DNA of 64,000 nucleotides from Uliginosibacterium aquaticum (GCF_012972705.2 NZ_JABCSC020000003.1:434001-498000); one strand, 5' to 3'. Positions 47,315 through 57,465 are shown, counted from the stretch's first letter. Numbers and translations: made by a program. Notes: a model not told the origin generated them from the sequence alone.

Positions 47315-47642
47315 GAATCTGCTGTTGTGGCTGTGCATGCTGGCGGGCGGATTGCTGACCTTCGCCACGCGCGCCGCCTTTTTGCTGGGGGGGCGGCGTT
47401 TTCATCCCGGGCCACGCTTTCGTCTGATGCTGGGCTATGTGCCACCGGCAGTGCTGGCGGCCCTGATTGCGCCGGAAATTTTCGTGAGCAAGGGCGTACT
47501 GCTGAGCGATCCGGCCAATCCCCGCTTGTGGGCGGCGCTGGCTGCGGCGCTGGTGGCGTGGAAGACGCGCAGTGTGCTGGCGACGATTGCTGTCGGTTTG
47601 CTGCTGGTTTGGTGTTTGCCGTACTTGCTCGGTTTGCTTTGA
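47307..47642 (+). CDS. azlD: AzlD, branched-chain amino acid exporter small subunit
   Basis: 111 residues with four TM helices. Typical AzlD features: TFATRAAFLLGGRRF (about 18-32) and LGYVPPAVLAALIAPE (about 42-57), then AALVAWKTRSVLATIAVG. Its ATG lies inside the last codons of azlC, so translation is coupled. No Lrp-type regulator is next to the pair. Confidence 0.92.
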   Translation: MSENLLLWLCMLAGGLLTFATRAAFLLGGRRFHPGPRFRLMLGYVPPAVLAALIAPEIFVSKGVLLSDPANPRLWAALAAALVAWKTRSVLATIAVGLLLVWCLPYLLGLL

Positions 47643-47786
47643 GTGTCGATCGGGGGCGATATTCTTCGTGGCTTGTAGGGGAAAGCACTGATGCCCGAAA
47701 GTGTGAACTAATTCACGATTGCCCACTTTGTGCACATGGGATCGTCGGGAGGGGCCTGACGGGGTGTGCGGCAAGGGAGTGGCAAC

Positions 47787-48773
47787 GTGGTACGTAGAAG
47801 CATTGCAGGGCTCTGGACATGTGGCTTGCTGGCCGGTCTGGGGATGGCGCAGGTCGCGGCCAAGGATCTGGTTCTGGCTGAAATCCATCCGCCGGGGCAT
47901 GTCATCGTGCAGTCGGAGGAAGTGCTGCACAGCAAGCTGGCCGAGCTGACCAAGGGGGAGTTGCAGGTCCAGGTCAAGCACAGTGGCCAGGCAGGCAATG
48001 AGGCGCAGGCCTGGGACAAGGTCAAAGCCGGCACGCTGGACATCGCGCGCGTCAATCTGGCAATGCTGGCCAAGGACATGCCGGCGGTGAAGCTGGTCAG
48101 CCTGCCTTATCTGTTCCGCTCCCGCGAGCACATGTGGCGCGTGCTGGAGGGGGAGTTCGGTAAGCGCATCCAGAGTGAGGCGGAGAAGGTGGGCGCCGTG
48201 GTGTTGACCTATTACGATAGCGGCACGCGCTCCTTCTATTCGACCAAGCAACCGATCCGCAGCCTTGCTGATTTCAACGGCTTGCGCGTGCGGGTGCAGG
48301 ATTCACCGGTCTACAAGGATCTGATCCTGCAGTTGGGTGGCACGCCGGTGGTGCTGCCGTATGACAAGGTGGGCGAGGCTTTCCAGAAGGGCGAGATCGA
48401 TGCGGCGGAGAACAATGTGCCGTCCTATGTCTCCAGCGGTCATTACAAGCTGGCCAAGCACTACAGCTTCGACGAACACTCGGCTGTGCCCGAGGTGCTG
48501 GTGGTGTCGCGCAAGACCTGGCAGGGGCTGAGTGTTGCCCAGCAGCAGGCCTTGTCGAGTGCCGCTGCGAGCTCCTCGGCCCAGATGAAGACGCTGTGGG
48601 CCGACAGCGAGCTGCAATCGCTGGCCAAGGCGAAGAAGGAAGGGGCGGTGATCACTGACAAGTCCCGCATGTCGATGTCCGGCATCGAGGGTTTCGCAGT
48701 GAAGCTGTACTCGAAGTACATCACCGATCGTGATGAACTCGAGACGGTGCTGAGCATCCTGCGCACCAAGTAA
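47787..48773 (+). CDS. TRAP transporter solute-binding protein (DctP family), orphan
   Basis: 328 residues from GTG 47787 (AAGGGAG seven bases upstream; a GTG at 47766 is less likely). Signal peptide (about 1-24, ending VAA), then a DctP fold: FGKRIQ and GVVLTYYDSGTRSFYSTKQPIRSLADFNGLRVRVQ region split by the conserved Arg-containing LRVRVQDS, GGTPVVLPYDKVGEAFQKGEIDAAENN. The conserved arginine suggests an organic-acid ligand. The DctQ and DctM membrane subunits are not adjacent, so it works with components encoded elsewhere. Confidence 0.88.
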   Translation: MVRRSIAGLWTCGLLAGLGMAQVAAKDLVLAEIHPPGHVIVQSEEVLHSKLAELTKGELQVQVKHSGQAGNEAQAWDKVKAGTLDIARVNLAMLAKDMPAVKLVSLPYLFRSREHMWRVLEGEFGKRIQSEAEKVGAVVLTYYDSGTRSFYSTKQPIRSLADFNGLRVRVQDSPVYKDLILQLGGTPVVLPYDKVGEAFQKGEIDAAENNVPSYVSSGHYKLAKHYSFDEHSAVPEVLVVSRKTWQGLSVAQQQALSSAAASSSAQMKTLWADSELQSLAKAKKEGAVITDKSRMSMSGIEGFAVKLYSKYITDRDELETVLSILRTK

Positions 48774-48799
48774 GGCTTGCGGCCTGTCCGCAGGGCTTC

Positions 48800-48824
48800 A
48801 GCCCGGCCACGAGCCGGGCTTTTT
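48800..48824 (+). terminator. rho-independent terminator after TRAP binding-protein gene
   Basis: Stem AGCCCGGC / GCCGGGCT with a 5-base loop and TTTTT, 26 bases after the stop. It touches the stop codon of the converging sco gene. Confidence 0.85.
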
Positions 48825-49420
48825 CATGTTTGCGTCAGCAGCAACTTGAGATCGGCAGCTACGCGCGCCGCAGTTTCACCGTGGCGGGCGAAGAGGCGGG
48901 CCCGGCCGTCCGGTCCGAAGAGGTAGCAGCCGGCGCTGTGGTCGATGGTGTAGCGGCCGCCGGCGATATCGCCCTTTTTCTCGTAATACACCTTGAACTC
49001 CTTGGCCACGGCGGCAATTTCAGCGTCCGAGCCGGTCAGCGCCAGGAAGCGTGGATCGAAGGCGTTCATGTACATCGTGAGGCGTTCGGGAGTGTCGCGG
49101 GCCGGATCCACGCTCACGAAGAGCACCTGAACTCGTTCGGCCTCGGCCGGGCTCATCAGTTGCAGGGCTTCCTTGAGCATCATCAGGCTGGTCGGGCACA
49201 CGTCCGGACAGTTGGTGTAGCCAAAGAAAATGGCCACCACCTTGCCGCGAAAATCGGCGAGGGTGCGCACCTGACCATGCTGATCCTTCAGGCGCAGCGC
49301 CGGGCCGTAGCTGGCGCCGGTTACGTCGGTGGTATTGAAGCTCGGGCCCTGTTCGCAGGCGCCAAGCACCAGCAGTGCAGGCAGGCTCAGCAGGTTGTGG
49401 AGCAAGGTTCGGCGCTGCAT
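48824..49420 (-). CDS. SCO family lipoprotein (copper/thiol)
   Basis: 198 residues from ATG 49420, two bases after the mpl stop. Lipobox LGAC (Cys22) and a thioredoxin-like SCO domain with Cys-x3-Cys in FGYTNCPDVCPTSL (about 73-86) and the distal His in RYTIDHSAG (about 163-171). SCO proteins deliver copper to the CuA site of cytochrome oxidase or act as thiol reductases. The link with Mpl is by coupling only and has no evident biochemical sense. Ends against the TRAP terminator. Confidence 0.88.
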   Translation of the reverse strand: MQRRTLLHNLLSLPALLVLGACEQGPSFNTTDVTGASYGPALRLKDQHGQVRTLADFRGKVVAIFFGYTNCPDVCPTSLMMLKEALQLMSPAEAERVQVLFVSVDPARDTPERLTMYMNAFDPRFLALTGSDAEIAAVAKEFKVYYEKKGDIAGGRYTIDHSAGCYLFGPDGRARLFARHGETAARVAADLKLLLTQT

Positions 49421-49421
49421 C

Positions 49422-50777
49422 TCAGGCACCTGCCTTAAGTGCATCGAGCAGCTTCTCATGAACGCCACCGAAGCCGCCGTTACTCATCACCAGAATCTGG
49501 TCGCCGTGCCTGGCTTCCTGAGCGACTGCGGAGACCAGCGCGGCGAGCTCATCGAAGCTCTGTGCCTTGTCGCCGAGCGGAGTCAGGGCCTCGGCAGCAT
49601 CCCAGCCGAGGTTCTTGGCAAAGCAATACACCTTGTCGGCCTCGGTGAGGCTGACCGGCAATTGGGCTTTCATGGTACCGAGCTTCATGGTGTTGGAGCG
49701 TGGCTCCAGCACTGCCAAGATGCGCCGCTTGCCCACCCGCTTGCGCAGTCCGGCAAGCGTGGTGGCAATTGCCGTAGGGTGGTGGGCGAAGTCGTCATAC
49801 ACGGTGACCCCGCGAGCATTGCCACGCGCTTCCAGGCGTCGCTTCACGCCGGCAAAGCGCGACAGCGCGTCGGCTGCTGTGGCCGGTGTGACGCCCACAT
49901 GGCGGGCGGCGGCCATCGCGGCGAGCGCATTCAAACGGTTGTGCTGGCCGGCCAGCGGCAGGATGCACTGGGCGGCTTCGCGGCCGCTGAGGCTGAAGGC
50001 AACCTGGTCGCGGCCGTCATCTTCACGTACCTGCCAGATCCCGTCGCCACCGCCGAAATACTCCAGCTCACTCCAGCAGCCGCGTGCGAGTACCCGGCGC
50101 AGCGAATCTTCGTTGCCGTTGGCGAGGATGCGGCCGTGTTGCGGGATGGTCCGTACGAGGTGGTGGAATTGGGTCTCGATGGCAGCCAGGTCCGCAAAAA
50201 TGTCGGCGTGGTCGAATTCGAGGTTATTCAGGATCACCGTGCGCGGGCGGTAGTGCACGAACTTGCTGCGCTTGTCGCAGAAAGCGGTGTCGTACTCGTC
50301 GGCCTCAACCACGAAGAAGGGGGTGTCGGTCAGGCGTGCCGAGATGCCGAAGTTGCTGGCCACACCACCGATCAGGAAGCCGGGGTTGAGGCCCGCATCT
50401 TCGAGGATCCAGGCCAGCAGCGAAGCGGTGGTGGTCTTGCCGTGGGTGCCGGCTACAGCGAGCACCCACTTGCCCTGCAGAATGTTGTCCGCCAGCCATT
50501 GCGGGCCGGAGGTGTAGGGCAGGCCGCGATCGAGGATGGCTTCAAGCAGCGGGTTGCCGCGCGAGACAGCATTGCCGACCACGAAGAGGTCCGGCGCCAT
50601 CGCCAGCTGGTCCGGCGAATAGCCTTCCACGAGGGCGATGCCTTGCTCGGCGAGCTGGGTGCTCATCGGCGGGTAGACGTTGGCGTCGCAGCCGGTCACG
50701 GTATGGCCGGCGGCACGGGCCAGCAGGGCGATGCCGCCCATGAAGGTGCCGCAGATGCCGAGGATGTGGATATGCAT
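49422..50777 (-). CDS. mpl: UDP-N-acetylmuramate:murein tripeptide ligase Mpl
   Basis: 451 residues. Mur ligase: N-terminal HILGICGTFMGGIALLARAAGH (residues 3-24), ATP loop VAGTHGKTTTASLLAWILEDAG (about 111-132), EADEYDTAFCDKRSKF, NLEFDHADIF, and VYDDFAHHPTAI. Mpl attaches recycled L-Ala-gamma-D-Glu-meso-DAP tripeptide to UDP-MurNAc. The FMGG sequence in the first motif and the SKFVHYRPR stretch separate it from MurC. Divergent from the 50836 gene and followed directly by sco. Confidence 0.95.
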   Translation of the reverse strand: MHIHILGICGTFMGGIALLARAAGHTVTGCDANVYPPMSTQLAEQGIALVEGYSPDQLAMAPDLFVVGNAVSRGNPLLEAILDRGLPYTSGPQWLADNILQGKWVLAVAGTHGKTTTASLLAWILEDAGLNPGFLIGGVASNFGISARLTDTPFFVVEADEYDTAFCDKRSKFVHYRPRTVILNNLEFDHADIFADLAAIETQFHHLVRTIPQHGRILANGNEDSLRRVLARGCWSELEYFGGGDGIWQVREDDGRDQVAFSLSGREAAQCILPLAGQHNRLNALAAMAAARHVGVTPATAADALSRFAGVKRRLEARGNARGVTVYDDFAHHPTAIATTLAGLRKRVGKRRILAVLEPRSNTMKLGTMKAQLPVSLTEADKVYCFAKNLGWDAAEALTPLGDKAQSFDELAALVSAVAQEARHGDQILVMSNGGFGGVHEKLLDALKAGA

Positions 50778-50835
50778 GGAGCTGGAGCCTGCCTGTGTAC
50801 AATGGCCTCGATTCTACCTCTCGCGAGCCGCCCGC

Positions 50836-51444
50836 ATGCCTGCCCGCTCGAATACCCCGGATACCGTCGTTGGCGATCTGCGCCGCAGCATCGCCCACCA
50901 GGCCGCGCGCCTGATTGCTGAGGAAGGCATCGAGGATTACGCCTTCGCCAAACGCAAGGCTGCACGCCAGCTGGGCGTGCCGGAGCGGGATCTGCCGAGC
51001 AATGCCGAGATCGAAGGAGCGCTGCGCGAATGGCGCACCATCTTCAGTGATGAAGATGATGCCGAGCGCCTGCAGCAGATGCGCGCGGCAGCGCTGGTGG
51101 TGCTGCGTCTGCTGACTCCGTTTCGCCCGTATGTGACGGGGGCAGTCATCGACGGCATGGTGGATGCCTTCTCCGAAGTCGAGGTCGAGGTCTATGCCGA
51201 TAGCGCCAAGGACGTGGAAATCTATCTGCTTGGCCGCGATGTGCCCTACGAGCATCAGGAAGTGCGCAGCACGGGGCACGATGCGCCGGAAGCGATTCTG
51301 GTCTTCGATTGCGATGAGGTGCCGGTCAAGCTCTATGTACACAATCACGTTGCCGAGCGCACGCCGCGTCGCAACCATGCCGGTGCTATCCAGGAGAAGT
51401 TACGCCTGGATGCATTCGAGGCCCTGCTCGGGCTGCAAAAATGA
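50836..51444 (+). CDS. conserved betaproteobacterial protein of unknown function
   Basis: 202 residues from ATG 50836. N-terminal helical part (DLRRSIAHQAARLIAEEGIEDYAFAKRKAARQLGV) followed by an acidic C-terminal domain with EVEVEVYADSAKDVEIYLLGRDVPYE and KLYVHNHVAERTPRRNHAG. The fold may be nucleotidyltransferase-like (the F-D-C-D-E-V-P segment) but the catalytic motif is not convincing. No signal peptide. It overlaps tlpA (ATGA) and leads the tlpA-aroQ-accBC-prmA series, so it is probably cotranscribed with them. Confidence 0.75.
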   Translation: MPARSNTPDTVVGDLRRSIAHQAARLIAEEGIEDYAFAKRKAARQLGVPERDLPSNAEIEGALREWRTIFSDEDDAERLQQMRAAALVVLRLLTPFRPYVTGAVIDGMVDAFSEVEVEVYADSAKDVEIYLLGRDVPYEHQEVRSTGHDAPEAILVFDCDEVPVKLYVHNHVAERTPRRNHAGAIQEKLRLDAFEALLGLQK

Positions 51445-51995
51445 AGCTGGCGCGCGTGGCGGGACTGTTCGCTGCGATTCTGTTGAGTGCGCTGCTGGGG
51501 GGGCTGCTGCGTGAGCGGATGACTCAGGCTGGGCCGGAGCAGGCTGATGCTGCATTGCAGAAACTCCTGGCGCGTGAGTGGCCGGATGTGGCCGGACAGT
51601 CCCAGCCGCTGGCCCGCTGGCGCGGACAGCCGCTGCTGATCAACTTCTGGGCCAGCTGGTGTGGGCCTTGCCGCGAGGAAATGCCACAACTGGAAGCCTT
51701 CGCGCAGGATAAAGCCCGTCACGGTGTACAGGTGCTGGGCCTGGCCTGGGAGAATCCGGCCAGCGCTGCGGCCTTTTTGCACGAAACGCAGGTTTCCTAT
51801 CCGGTTCTGGTGGCTAGCGGCGGCGTACGTGAAATTCTGACAGCCTTGGGTAACCCTGCTGGCGGCCTGCCTTTTTCGCTGCTGGTGGATGCCGGCGGAC
51901 GCCTGCAAGCCGTGAAACTGGGGGCTTTCAGGGCAGGCGAAGTGGCCCGCCTGGTAGCCCAGCATGCGGAAGCGAATGGGCGTAACTTGAAGTGA
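51441..51995 (+). CDS. TlpA-like thioredoxin-fold thiol-disulfide protein
   Basis: 184 residues. N-terminal membrane anchor or signal (about 5-24) and a thioredoxin domain with [17 protein letters not shown] (Cys74 and Cys77) and the cis-Pro loop [10 protein letters not shown]. Expected to be a periplasmic, membrane-tethered reductant of the TlpA/ResA kind. Coupled by a 4-base overlap to the preceding gene, and ends about 40 bases before aroQ. Confidence 0.9.
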   Translation: MKLARVAGLFAAILLSALLGGLLRERMTQAGPEQADAALQKLLAREWPDVAGQSQPLARWRGQPLLINFWASWCGPCREEMPQLEAFAQDKARHGVQVLGLAWENPASAAAFLHETQVSYPVLVASGGVREILTALGNPAGGLPFSLLVDAGGRLQAVKLGAFRAGEVARLVAQHAEANGRNLK

Positions 51996-52036
51996 AAGAT
52001 GGACAACGTGCAGCGAAGTGCGGCAAACTCGCGGCC

Positions 52037-52549
52037 ATGAAGAACAGCTCGACCAAGAAGACGAAGAAGTCTGCCGAGGCCCAACAGGCTGACGTTTCGT
52101 CCCACACTGCGCGTATTTTGGTTCTGCAAGGCCCGAACCTGAACATGCTCGGTGTGCGGGAACCGGCCGTCTACGGCAGTACTACCCTGGCTGACATCCA
52201 TCGCGCCATGGAAGACCGCGCTCGTGCCTCCGGTGCGCTGCTCGAATCCTTCCAGAGCAATCACGAAGGCGAGCTGATCGATCGCATCCAGGCGGCCTAC
52301 ACCGAGGGTGTGGACTTCATCATCATCAACCCGGGTGGCTTCGGCCATACCAGCGTGGCTTTGCGCGATGCGCTGGCTGCCGTTTCGATTCCCTTCGTGG
52401 AAGTTCATCTTTCGAACATCCACGCTCGTGAGCCCTTCCGCCACCACACCTACCTCTCGGCGATTGCCGTGGGGGTGATCTGTGGTCTCGGTGCAGAAGG
52501 TTACCAGTACGCCCTCGACTACGCGTTGAACAAGCTGCTGGCACGCTGA
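52037..52549 (+). CDS. aroQ: type II 3-dehydroquinate dehydratase
   Basis: 170 residues from ATG 52037. After a Lys/Ser-rich N-terminal extension of about 25 residues the core is canonical: [21 protein letters not shown] (shortened: GPNLN-x-LG-x-R-x-P-x-x-YG), [30 protein letters not shown] with the catalytic His, and [18 protein letters not shown]. Third step of the shikimate pathway. A GTG at 51992, overlapping tlpA, is an alternative start. Precedes accB, an order common in this group of bacteria. Confidence 0.95.
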   Translation: MKNSSTKKTKKSAEAQQADVSSHTARILVLQGPNLNMLGVREPAVYGSTTLADIHRAMEDRARASGALLESFQSNHEGELIDRIQAAYTEGVDFIIINPGGFGHTSVALRDALAAVSIPFVEVHLSNIHAREPFRHHTYLSAIAVGVICGLGAEGYQYALDYALNKLLAR

Positions 52550-52607
52550 ATCCCGATTCAACTGGCGCCGCCTTGCTGCTGCGCCATCTTTACCATTGGA
52601 GTGAGAC

Positions 52608-53057
52608 ATGGACCTCAGGAAACTCAAGAAACTCATCGACCTCGTGGAAGAGTCCGGCATTGCCGAACTGGAAGTGACCGAGGGCGAGGAAAAGGTACGC
52701 ATCGCCAAGCATGTGGCGAACAGCGCTCCGATGAGTTACATGACCCAGATGCCGGCCGCTGCGCCTGCTGCCCCGGTTGCCGCTCCGGTGGCCGCCGCCC
52801 CGGCCGTGGCAGCCCAGCCTGAAGGCCATGTCGTGAAGTCGCCGATGGTAGGCACCTTCTACCGCTCCTCCTCGCCGGGCGCCAAGCCCTTCGCCGAAGT
52901 TGGTCAGAACGTGGCCCAGGGCGAGACTGTGTGCCTGATTGAAGCCATGAAACTGATGAACGAAATCGAGGCCGATGCGGCCGGCGTCATCAAGGCCATC
53001 CTGGTTGAAAACGGCCAGCCGGTCGAATTCGGTCAGCCGCTGTTCATCATTGGCTAA
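52608..53057 (+). CDS. accB: biotin carboxyl carrier protein of acetyl-CoA carboxylase
   Basis: 149 residues. N-terminal helical docking part, Ala/Pro-rich linker (about 48-70) and biotinyl domain with the biotin attachment Lys115 in [13 protein letters not shown]. Carries the carboxyl group between AccC and the carboxyltransferase in fatty-acid synthesis. Start follows TTGGAGTGAGAC. First gene of accBC. Confidence 0.97.
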   Translation: MDLRKLKKLIDLVEESGIAELEVTEGEEKVRIAKHVANSAPMSYMTQMPAAAPAAPVAAPVAAAPAVAAQPEGHVVKSPMVGTFYRSSSPGAKPFAEVGQNVAQGETVCLIEAMKLMNEIEADAAGVIKAILVENGQPVEFGQPLFIIG

Positions 53058-53173
53058 TAGGAGGAAGAGGGCAGAGATCTGAGGTCTGGGGACTGAGTTG
53101 AACCCGGTTAGCATTGCTGACCGCCAACAATCACTCAGTTCTCCGTTCCCGGTATTCAGTCCTCAGAAAAACC
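53058..53173. repeat. repeat-like accB-accC spacer
   Basis: 116 bases between two genes normally packed closely. Contains ACTGAGT (53093-53099) and CACTCAGT (53131-53138) as inverted copies, and CTGAGGTCTGGGGACTGAG near the left end mirrored in part by CAGTCCTCAG at the right end. Looks like a dispersed intergenic repeat able to fold; it could affect relative expression of accC. Confidence 0.45.
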
Positions 53174-54520
53174 ATGTTCGACAAGATCCTGATTGCAAAC
53201 CGCGGCGAGATTGCGCTGCGCGTGCTGCGCGCCTGCCGCGAGATGGGCATCCGCACCGTGGCGGTGCACTCCGAGGCGGATGCCGAGGCCAAGTATGTGA
53301 AGCTGGCTGATGAGTCGGTGTGTATCGGCCCGGCCTCTTCCGCCCAGTCCTACCTCAACGTGCCGCGCATCATTGCCGCCGCTGAAGTGACTGATGCCGA
53401 GGCGATTCACCCCGGTTACGGTTTCCTCTCCGAGAATGCCGACTTCGCCGAGCGCGTCGAATCCTCCGGCTTCGTCTTCATCGGCCCGCGGCCGGAAACC
53501 ATCCGCCTGATGGGCGACAAGGTTTCTGCCAAGCAGTCCATGATCGAAGCTGGCGTGCCCTGCGTGCCGGGTTCGGGGGGGGCCCTGCCGGAAGACCCCA
53601 AGGAAATCGTCAAGATCGCCCGGGCCATCGGTTACCCGGTGATCATCAAGGCTGCTGGTGGTGGTGGTGGTCGCGGCATGCGCGTGGTGCATACCGAAGG
53701 CGCGCTGATTTCTTCCGTGGCCATGACGCGTTCGGAAGCCGGTGCTGCCTTTGGCAACCCGACCGTGTACATGGAGAAGTTCCTCGAGAACCCGCGCCAT
53801 ATCGAGATCCAGGTGCTTGCCGACCAGCATGGCAACGCGATCTATCTGGGCGAGCGCGATTGTTCCATGCAGCGCCGTCACCAGAAGGTGATCGAAGAGG
53901 CGCCGGCTCCGGGCATCGACCGCAAGCTGATCGCCAAGGTGGGCGAGGCCTGCGTGGCCGCCTGCAAGCGCATCAACTACCGTGGCGCCGGCACTTTCGA
54001 GTTCCTGTATGAAAAGGGCGAGTTCTTCTTTATCGAGATGAACACCCGCGTGCAGGTGGAGCACCCGGTCACCGAGCTGATCACTGGCATTGATATCGTG
54101 CAGGAGCAGATCCGCGTTGCCGCGGGCGAGAAGCTGCGCAATACGCAGAAGGAAGTGCACCTGCGTGGTCATGCCATCGAATGCCGCATCAACGCGGAAG
54201 ACCCGTTCAAGTTCACGCCCTCGCCGGGCAAGATCCTCACCTGGCACACGCCGGGCGGCCCCGGCATCCGCGTCGATTCGCACGTGTTCACCGGCTACAC
54301 CGTGCCGCCGCATTACGATTCGATGATCGGCAAGGTCATCGCTTACGGTGATACCCGCGAGCAGGCAATTCGCCGCCTGCGCATCGCGCTCTCGGAGATG
54401 GCGGTCGAAGGCATCAAGACCAACATCCCGCTGCACCAGGAAATGCTGATGGATACCCATTTCGTGCAAGGCGGCACCAGCATCCACTACCTGGAAAAGA
54501 AACTCGCCGGGAATACCTGA
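53174..54520 (+). CDS. accC: biotin carboxylase subunit of acetyl-CoA carboxylase
   Basis: 448 residues. ATP-grasp fold: [20 protein letters not shown] start, [14 protein letters not shown], the glycine-rich loop [31 protein letters not shown], and [16 protein letters not shown]. Carboxylates the biotin on AccB with bicarbonate and ATP. The open frame extends upstream into the repeat-like spacer, but the standard N-terminus is at this ATG. Followed by prmA after 3 bases. Confidence 0.97.
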   Translation: MFDKILIANRGEIALRVLRACREMGIRTVAVHSEADAEAKYVKLADESVCIGPASSAQSYLNVPRIIAAAEVTDAEAIHPGYGFLSENADFAERVESSGFVFIGPRPETIRLMGDKVSAKQSMIEAGVPCVPGSGGALPEDPKEIVKIARAIGYPVIIKAAGGGGGRGMRVVHTEGALISSVAMTRSEAGAAFGNPTVYMEKFLENPRHIEIQVLADQHGNAIYLGERDCSMQRRHQKVIEEAPAPGIDRKLIAKVGEACVAACKRINYRGAGTFEFLYEKGEFFFIEMNTRVQVEHPVTELITGIDIVQEQIRVAAGEKLRNTQKEVHLRGHAIECRINAEDPFKFTPSPGKILTWHTPGGPGIRVDSHVFTGYTVPPHYDSMIGKVIAYGDTREQAIRRLRIALSEMAVEGIKTNIPLHQEMLMDTHFVQGGTSIHYLEKKLAGNT

Positions 54521-54523
54521 TCG

Positions 54524-55417
54524 ATGTGGCACTCCGTCTCCCTCAAGGCTGCAGCAGAGCAGGCCGAGGCATTGTCCGAAGCCCTGATGGAGGCGGGCGC
54601 GTTGTCCGTCTCGATCGAGGATGCCGATGCCGGTACCGAGCGCGAAACACCGCAGTTCGGTGAGCCCGGCAGCGTTAACGAGAAACTCTGGGATCACAGC
54701 GTGGTGATCGCGCTGTTCGATGCCGGTGTCGATCTGCCGGCGGCGCTGGCTGCAGCGGCCGACGAAGCCGGTCTCGAGGATGTGCCACCCTTCACGGTCG
54801 AGGATGTGGCGGAGCAGAACTGGGTGCAGCTCACCCAGGCTCAGTTCGACCCGATCCACATCACTGACCGGCTGTGGATCGTGCCGTCCTGGCACCAGTC
54901 GCCTGACGCCAATGCCATCAACATCGAGATGGATCCGGGTATGGCTTTCGGCACCGGCTCGCACCCGACCACCCGCTTGTGTCTGCAGTGGCTGTGCGAT
55001 GTGGTGACGACCGGCGCAACCGTGCTCGATTATGGCTGTGGTTCCGGCATCCTCGGGATTGCTGCGGCCAAGCTCGGTGCAGGCACGGTGACTGGTTGCG
55101 ACATCGATCCGCATGCCGTTGAAGCCAGTCATGCCAACGCCGAACGGAATGGCGTTACGAATGCAACGTGGCAAAATAGTGCCAAGCATATCGCCGGCGA
55201 ATTCGATCTCGTGGTGGCCAACATTCTCACCAATCCGCTCTGTGTCCTGGCTCCCGGCATCGCCGCTCGCGTGAAGACCGGCGGCCGCCTGGCCCTCTCC
55301 GGCGTGCTCGCCACCCAGGCGCAGCAGGTCATTGACGCCTATGCTCCGTACATTGCGCTGATGGTGGGCGCCGAGCATGAAGGCTGGATTCGCCTGGAAG
55401 GCCGGCGCGCATGCTGA
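54524..55417 (+). CDS. prmA: ribosomal protein L11 methyltransferase
   Basis: 297 residues. N-terminal L11-recognition domain, then a methyltransferase fold with [18 protein letters not shown] (about 145-162), [31 protein letters not shown] and [10 protein letters not shown] motifs. Trimethylates L11 at several lysines. Translation begins 3 bases after the accC stop; it overlaps the next gene by 7 bases, so accC-prmA-55411 is a tightly coupled group. Confidence 0.95.
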   Translation: MWHSVSLKAAAEQAEALSEALMEAGALSVSIEDADAGTERETPQFGEPGSVNEKLWDHSVVIALFDAGVDLPAALAAAADEAGLEDVPPFTVEDVAEQNWVQLTQAQFDPIHITDRLWIVPSWHQSPDANAINIEMDPGMAFGTGSHPTTRLCLQWLCDVVTTGATVLDYGCGSGILGIAAAKLGAGTVTGCDIDPHAVEASHANAERNGVTNATWQNSAKHIAGEFDLVVANILTNPLCVLAPGIAARVKTGGRLALSGVLATQAQQVIDAYAPYIALMVGAEHEGWIRLEGRRAC

Positions 55418-56718
55418 CAACGCGCTGCCCGCACTGCAGCACTCAGTTCCGGATTCGTCCGGAACAGCTCTCGGTGCGTGGCGGGCGGGTGCGTTGTGGC
55501 CACTGCCAGCAGCCCTTCTCCGCGCTGGCCCATCTGGAAGAACTCGACGACGAAAACGATCCGGCGCCGTCAGCACCCGCCGGCGCCCCTGCGAGTACGC
55601 CGCCAGCTGCGCCGCCAGTCGTCGTGCAGCCCGCCCCGGTCACGCCTGCTGCCCGGCCTGTGGCTCCGGCGCCAACTGCGACCATCGCGTCACCGGCCGT
55701 TGCGCAAACCGCGGTTTCCCGTGCCAAGCCGCTGGTGCCTGAGGCTACGCGCAGCAATTCGATCAGCACTCCGGCTGATACGGCGCAGCCCCGGACCCCG
55801 TCAGTCAGTGTCGCGCCTTCAGCTCAGGTGATCGAGCCTATCGAGGCGCCCGCGGTAGGTGACGATTTCACCATGAACATCCAGCTCGACGGCCCTTCGC
55901 CGGCCGAGGTCCGCGCCGAAATGGCGGGCGGGCTGGACTTCGATATCGACGGTCTGGACGAGGCTGATGTCGCTGCGGCGCCGCCGGAGCCCGTGGCAGA
56001 AGCGCGCAGCGAGCCCTATGTCTCGCAGATTGCCAAGGAACTCGGGGTGGGGCGTTACGACGCGTCCGCCGACATGGTCTTTGGCCAGACAGTCATGCTT
56101 GAAGAGCCGATCGACATCCCGGGTATCCCGGATGGCGAACCGGATCGTGGCCCGGCTTCCCTTTTTGATGAACGTCAGCGCCAGCTCAAGACGCCGCCGG
56201 CCCAGGTCGAGGACCGTCGTCGCGGCCAGCGCCATTGGGTGTGGGCCGGCGGGCTGGTCCTGCTGCTGTTGCTGGGCTGCCTGCAGTTCGCCTGGCTGTT
56301 TCGCAGCGAGCTCACGCGCTGGGTGCCGGACAGTCGTCCGCTGCTCGAAAAGGCCTGCGCGCTGGCCGGCTGCAGCGTGCCTTATCCGCAAGTGATCAAG
56401 GCTGATGGCGACGATCTGATCGTCATCGAATCCAGCAGTTTCACGCCGGATAGCACGCAGGAAACCAGCTTCCGCCTGAATGCTACGGTGCTCAACAAGG
56501 CGGGCTTCAACCAGGCTTGGCCACACCTCGAGCTCACCATCACGGATCGCTTCGACATCGCCATCGCGCGCCGTGTGCTGGCGCCTGCCGAATGGCTGCC
56601 ACCGGCCTATGCCAGCCTGCCGGCCTTCGAGTCGCACAGCGAAGTCACCGCTAACCTGACCCTGAATCTGGGGCAGTTACCGGCTTCGGGATATCGTCTC
56701 TACGTCTTCTATCCGTAA
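55411..56718 (+). CDS. MJ0042-type zinc-ribbon and DUF3426 membrane protein
   Basis: 435 residues. N-terminal zinc ribbon [17 protein letters not shown]...RCGHCQQPF (residues 4-36), a long Ala/Pro-rich disordered linker (about 45-270), one TM helix (about 275-293, [20 protein letters not shown]) and a C-terminal DUF3426 domain (about 300-435) on the outer side, with [17 protein letters not shown] and a beta-rich end. A usual neighbour of prmA in betaproteobacteria; function unknown. The architecture suggests a signal or assembly link across the inner membrane. Confidence 0.88.
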   Translation: MLTTRCPHCSTQFRIRPEQLSVRGGRVRCGHCQQPFSALAHLEELDDENDPAPSAPAGAPASTPPAAPPVVVQPAPVTPAARPVAPAPTATIASPAVAQTAVSRAKPLVPEATRSNSISTPADTAQPRTPSVSVAPSAQVIEPIEAPAVGDDFTMNIQLDGPSPAEVRAEMAGGLDFDIDGLDEADVAAAPPEPVAEARSEPYVSQIAKELGVGRYDASADMVFGQTVMLEEPIDIPGIPDGEPDRGPASLFDERQRQLKTPPAQVEDRRRGQRHWVWAGGLVLLLLLGCLQFAWLFRSELTRWVPDSRPLLEKACALAGCSVPYPQVIKADGDDLIVIESSSFTPDSTQETSFRLNATVLNKAGFNQAWPHLELTITDRFDIAIARRVLAPAEWLPPAYASLPAFESHSEVTANLTLNLGQLPASGYRLYVFYP

Positions 56719-56915
56719 CGTGGCGTGCCCCTGTGACGCCTGCGCGGGTTGGCAGTATCTGTCCTGAAGATCCTTCACCGTGCCGGCTGCAGAAGCGCCA
56801 TGTTCCTGCAGATAGCTTTCCCCTGTTCTGCGCGGGGTTGGCAAGTGCCTGATCATCCTTCAGGATTCAGGCTTCGCGTACCCGCGCGATTCCCCATTTG
56901 ACGAGAGCAAACAAG

Positions 56916-57413
56916 ATGACGACTGTGACCCTGGGTGGCAACCCGATCGAAGTGGCTGGTTCTTTCCCCAAGAAGGGCGATGGCGCCGCTGAATTCAAGC
57001 TGGTCGGTGCGGATCTGGCTGAATACGGTCTGGCCAGCTTTGCCGGTCAGCGCAAGGTTCTGAACATCGTGCCGAGCCTTGATACCGGCGTGTGCGCGGC
57101 TTCCACCCGCAAGTTCAACGAGAAGGCCTCCAGCCTGGCCAACACCGTGGTGCTGGTGATCTCTGCGGATCTGCCTTTCGCGGCCAAGCGCTTCTGCGAA
57201 GTTGAAGGCCTCGCCAACGTGAAGACTCTGTCCACCTTCCGCGATGCCGCCTTCAAGGGCGCTTACGGCGTGGATATCACCAGCGGCCCGCTCGCCGGCC
57301 TCACTGCCCGCGCCGTGGTGGTGCTGGATGCCGACAACAAGGTCCTGCACGCCGAGCTGGTGCCGGAAATCAAGCAGGAACCGGATTACGAAGCCGCACT
57401 GGCGGTGCTCTGA
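56916..57413 (+). CDS. tpx: thiol peroxidase Tpx
   Basis: 165 residues. Atypical 2-Cys peroxiredoxin: peroxidatic Cys60 in [16 protein letters not shown] (about 53-68) and resolving Cys94 in KRFCEVEG. Reduces lipid and hydrogen peroxides with thioredoxin. Start at the ATG giving [13 protein letters not shown]; an upstream ATG in frame (56898) is not supported by family length. The 197-base gap upstream presumably has its promoter. A strong terminator follows. Confidence 0.96.
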   Translation: MTTVTLGGNPIEVAGSFPKKGDGAAEFKLVGADLAEYGLASFAGQRKVLNIVPSLDTGVCAASTRKFNEKASSLANTVVLVISADLPFAAKRFCEVEGLANVKTLSTFRDAAFKGAYGVDITSGPLAGLTARAVVVLDADNKVLHAELVPEIKQEPDYEAALAVL

Positions 57414-57432
57414 GCTTTCCCTGCTTGAATGA

Positions 57433-57460
57433 AAAACGGCCGCTGATGCGGCCGTTTTGT
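57433..57460 (+). terminator. rho-independent terminator after tpx
   Basis: Stem AAACGGCCGC / GCGGCCGTTT with a 4-base TGAT-type loop and T-rich tail (TTTTGTTT). The A-run before the stem may make it work for the converging small membrane-protein gene too. Confidence 0.85.
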
Positions 57461-57465
57461 TTGGT

